Assembly (NCBI RefSeq): GCF_029814175.1
Contig: NZ_CP122314.1
Location: forward strand, 1-64,000
Source of the DNA: Halospeciosus flavus
GTDB lineage: Archaea; Halobacteriota; Halobacteria; Halobacteriales; Halobacteriaceae
Direction of reading: 5' to 3'
DNA length: 64,000 nucleotides
Shown in pieces: positions 60,959 through 64,000 of the stretch (the first letter of the stretch is position 1; each line of letters starts with the position of its first letter). Position numbers and translations under genes: made by a program. Under the pieces are notes generated by a model, which was not told the origin of the DNA, did no database searches, and saw only the letters and a program-made list of their open reading frames with translations.

Positions 60959-61384
60959 CTACGCGTCGAGCGTCGGTCCGAACTCGTCGACGGGGATGAC
61001 CGAGTAGTCGACGGTGAGCGTGTCGCGCGTCGCGCGGACGCGACCGACGAACTCCGAGATCTCCGTGAGCGACCCTTCGAGAATGAACAACTCCATGCAG
61101 TAGTGGTCGCCGACGTGGTTGTGGACGTTCGAAGTGACGAGGCCTTCGTACTCGTGGCGCAGGCCCATCATTCGCTCCTCGACGGCGGTGCTCTCGTAGT
61201 CGAAGAGGATGGTCAGGACCCCGATGAGCGGGCGGTCCTCCAGTTTCTGGTCTTCGAACTCGCCGAGGAGGTTGCGCGCGGCCTCCCGGACGACCTCGCT
61301 GCGGCCGGTGTAGCCGTGGCCCTCCGCGAACTCGTCGATGCGCTGGAGGAGTTCGTCGGGCATCGAGACGCTGACGACGGTCAT
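60959..61384 (-). CDS. nikR: NikR-like nickel-responsive regulator, right copy
   Basis: Identical 141-residue protein to 26130-26555, with RHH domain and His/Cys metal ligands. Confidence 0.85.
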   Translation of the reverse strand: MTVVSVSMPDELLQRIDEFAEGHGYTGRSEVVREAARNLLGEFEDQKLEDRPLIGVLTILFDYESTAVEERMMGLRHEYEGLVTSNVHNHVGDHYCMELFILEGSLTEISEFVGRVRATRDTLTVDYSVIPVDEFGPTLDA

Positions 61385-61460
61385 GTTGTTAACTCAGCCG
61401 CTATCGAGTAATAAGGATTGCCTAAAGTGCGGGGGTGGCGGCGGTGGCTGCCGCGAGGGG

Positions 61461-62903
61461 CTACTCGTCGGTGTCGTCCACGTCGTCGAGGGCGTGCCAC
61501 GAGAGACGCGGGTTCCGGGCGGCGCTCGTCTGGTCGATGTGGCGGGCGGTCGTCCGCGTGGGCGCCTCCGCCAGTTCCTCGTCGGAGTAGTCGGCGACCG
61601 CGCGGAAGGCGTCGGCGAGGTCGTCGAGGCTCCGCTTGCTCTCGATCTCCGTGGGTTCGGTCATCAGTGCCTCGGAGACGATTTCGGGCCACTTGGTCGT
61701 CGGCGGGTGGACGCCGTAGTCGAGCATCGCCTTCGCGACCTCGGCGGCGTCCTGGTCGCCGGCGCTGGCGACGAACTCGTGGTGGAACGGGCCGAACGGC
61801 ACCTCGTAGGGCACCCGCTCGGCGAGGTAGTTCGCGTTGAGGACCGCTTTCGCGGCGGCGTCCGCGAGTCCCTCGTCGCCGAGGCGGGCGATGTAGGCGT
61901 AGGCCTTCACGAGGACCAGCCAGTTGCCGACGAAGCCGTGGAGTTTCCCGACCGTGTTCTCGGGTTCGAAGAACTCGTAGCCCGACTCCGTCTCCCTGAC
62001 CTGCGGGGTCGGGAGGAACTCCGCGAGGCGCTCGGCGACGCCGACGGGTCCGGCACCGGGACCGCCGCCACCGTGGGGCGTCGCGAACGTCTTGTGGACG
62101 TTGAAGTGCATGATGTCGAAGCCCATGTCGCCCGGCCGAGCGCGCCCGAGGAGGGCGTTGAGGTTCGCGCCGTCGTAGTAGAGCAGGCCTCCAGCGTCGT
62201 GGACCGTCTCGGCGATGGTCTCGATGTCGCGCTCGAAGAGGCCGAGCGTGTTGGGGTTCGTGAGCATCAGCGCCGCGGTCTGGTCGCCGACCGCGGCCTC
62301 GAGCGCGTCGAGGTCGACGCGGCCGTCGTCGTCACTCGGGAGTTCGACGACGTCGTAGCCGCCCATCGCGGCCGTGGCGAAGTTGGTCCCGTGGGCGGAG
62401 TCGGGGACGACGACCTCGGTGCGCTGGTCGCCCTCACCGTTGGCCTCGTGGTAGGCGCTCGCGAGGCGGATGCCCGCGAACTCGCCGGCGGCGCCCGCGG
62501 GTGGCTGGAGCGTGACGGCGTCCATCCCGCCGATCTTCTTCAACTGCTCCTGGAGACCGTACAGCAACCCGAGGGTGCCCTGCACGCTCTCTTCGGTGCG
62601 GTCCGGGTGGACCTGCGCGCCGGGGAGGGCGGCGACGTCCTCGGTGAACTTCGGGTTGTACTTCATCGTACACGACCCGAGCGGGTAGGGACCGGTATCG
62701 ACGCCGTAGGTCTCCTGGGAGAGACGGACGTAGTGGCGCGCGAGTTCGGGTTCGGAGAGTGACGGGAGCGAGAGTTCGTCGCGCGTCAGGTCGTCGGGGA
62801 GTGGGGAGTCGTCGTCGACCTCGACGGTCGTCTCGTCCTTCTCCGCGAGCAGCGGTTCGTACTCGTCGTCCTGGTGGTAGCGGGCCTGGTCGTAGTGTCG
62901 CAT
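61461..62903 (-). CDS. gcvPB: Glycine dehydrogenase (decarboxylating) subunit 2, right copy
   Basis: Identical 480-residue protein to 24611-26053. Here the upstream gene ends GCC TAG directly before this ATG (no overlap), whereas the left copy reads GCCTGATG; a base at CTAG differs. Confidence 0.96.
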   Translation of the reverse strand: MRHYDQARYHQDDEYEPLLAEKDETTVEVDDDSPLPDDLTRDELSLPSLSEPELARHYVRLSQETYGVDTGPYPLGSCTMKYNPKFTEDVAALPGAQVHPDRTEESVQGTLGLLYGLQEQLKKIGGMDAVTLQPPAGAAGEFAGIRLASAYHEANGEGDQRTEVVVPDSAHGTNFATAAMGGYDVVELPSDDDGRVDLDALEAAVGDQTAALMLTNPNTLGLFERDIETIAETVHDAGGLLYYDGANLNALLGRARPGDMGFDIMHFNVHKTFATPHGGGGPGAGPVGVAERLAEFLPTPQVRETESGYEFFEPENTVGKLHGFVGNWLVLVKAYAYIARLGDEGLADAAAKAVLNANYLAERVPYEVPFGPFHHEFVASAGDQDAAEVAKAMLDYGVHPPTTKWPEIVSEALMTEPTEIESKRSLDDLADAFRAVADYSDEELAEAPTRTTARHIDQTSAARNPRLSWHALDDVDDTDE

Positions 62904-64000
62904 CTAGGCCACCTCCTCGAAGGCCGCGACCAGTCGGTCGGCGGCGTGTTCGTTCGCGTCGGTGATACAGACCTGTACCTCGTGGTCGTCGACGGCGTGG
63001 ACCGCGAATCCCTCCGCTTGGAGGTCGTCGACGATAGCCTTCGCGGGCTGGTCGGTGTGGGCGACGAACTCGCGGAAGTGGTGGCGGTCGTGGACCGGCG
63101 CTCTGACCCCCTTGATGGTGTCGAGGTCGGCCGCGAGGTCGCGGGGCAGTTCGACACAGCGCTCGGCGAGGTCGACGAGGCCGTCGGCGCCGAGCCACGC
63201 GGCGTGGATGGCCGTCCGGAGGGCGACCCACGCCTGGTTCGTACAGATGTTGGACGTCGCGCGCTCGCGGCGGATGTGCTGTTCGCGCGTCTGGAGGGTG
63301 AGCGTGTACGCGCGGCGGTCGGCGGCGTCCTCGCTCGCGCCGACGAGTCGGCCGGGGACCTGTCGGAGGTACTCCTCGCGGCAGGCGAAGAGTCCGAGTC
63401 CCATCCCGTAACTCGCGGGCAGTCCGAGGACCGAGGCGTCGCCGACGACGACGTCCGCGCCGACGTCCGCCGGTCGCTGGAGCAGGGAGAGTGCGACAGG
63501 GTCGGAGCCGAGACAGAACAGCGCGTCGTTCGCGTCGGCAATTTCCCCACCTCGGCGAGGTGCTCCTCGATAGTGCCGCGCGTGGTCGGGTTCTCGACGT
63601 ACACCAGCGCCGTGTCCCCGTCGACGGTCTCGCGGAGGGCCGCGACGTCGACGTTGCCGTCGTCGGTGGCGTACTCGACGACGTCGAGGTCGGAGCCATC
63701 GACGTAGTTCTCGAGGACGCTCTTGCGCTCGGCGCGGAGCGCCTCGGGGACGAGGACGCGGTCACCGGAGGTACTCCGGACGCGTTCGGCGAGGAGCGCG
63801 GCCTCGCCGAGTGCCGTGGCGGCGTCGTACATCGAGCAGTTGGCCACGTCGAGGCCCGTGAGTTCGACGAGCATCGACTGGTACTCGAAGAGCACCTGGA
63901 GGAACCCCTGGGTGACTTCGGGTTGGTACTGCGTGTAGGAGGTGATGAACTCCGAGCGCTGGGAGATATTGTCCACGAGCGAGGGGACGTAGTGCTCGTA
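62904..64000 (-). pseudogene. gcvPA: Glycine dehydrogenase (decarboxylating) subunit 1, right copy, partial, one frameshift
   Basis: Runs off the window end; about 365 of 444 residues are visible. The 3' half is in one frame through CCCCC 63107-63111 ([21 protein letters not shown]), where the left copy lost a base. It shares the other break near 63546 (GGGG for five G before the IADANDALF part). Comparison of the two copies shows which frame is right. Confidence 0.88.

Larger units (their letters stand above)
52182..64000. repeat. Right arm of the inverted duplication
   Basis: Reverse complement of 23516-35329, running to the window end and presumably beyond. Between 24611 and about 32230 a left position x maps to 87514 minus x. 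Differences are listed under the left arm. Confidence 0.95.

Overview
The window comes from a haloarchaeon. Evidence: high-GC acidic proteins, leaderless-style promoters, archaeal RfcL, archaeal HMG-CoA synthase, a split glycine decarboxylase (gcvPA/gcvPB), Tat-type lipoproteins with lipoboxes, a halolysin-like protease, and IS families (ISH3, an IS5-family element with 8-bp target duplications, IS66, IS630) usual in this group. No taxon below that level can be named from the sequence.

Layout. 1-23.3 kb is chromosome-like: the end of a NhaC-type antiporter, RfcL, three GNAT genes, HMG-CoA synthase, an archaellin/pilin-like surface protein, a DUF2150 protein, a TatD hydrolase, a coiled-coil protein, a NYN-domain protein, a subtilase, a CPA1 Na+/H+ antiporter, PQQ-repeat lipoproteins, gcvT and gcvH. 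23.5-35.3 kb (gcvPA, gcvPB, nikR, a zincin, an aldo/keto reductase, a glutaredoxin, a cobalamin adenosyltransferase, an adenine-deaminase-like enzyme, a DUF7553 protein, tRNA-Val, an RHH-domain gene and an IS66 element) is repeated in inverted orientation at 52.2-64.0 kb. The two arms differ by six small indels and one noticed substitution. Between them lies a lower-GC 16.9-kb core, 35.3-52.2 kb.

The core holds IS630, ISH3 and IS5-family elements, then a long minus-strand operon mre11-rad50-nurA-orf-herA, a complete DNA-end-resection set. Divergent from it is a two-gene unit: a TIM-barrel-like protein resembling the tRNA-guanine transglycosylase/DpdA superfamily and a DsbA-fold protein without its CxxC motif. 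This IS-bounded group is the best candidate for an undescribed system; a defence or mobile-element role is inference.

The IS66 copies sit exactly at the inner boundaries of the inverted arms. The left copy has an intact 8-bp target duplication and interrupts the 3' end of the RHH gene. The right copy has non-matching flanks, as expected of a crossover between oppositely oriented IS copies on two genome copies, or of a mis-assembly through the IS.

About twenty single-base indels, almost all losses, break otherwise good genes. They lie at short homopolymers, at doubled G/C or at CTAG, and half of the arm-to-arm indels lie at CTAG. This points to long-read base-calling error, partly at a probably methylated motif, so genes marked as frameshifted are probably intact in the organism.
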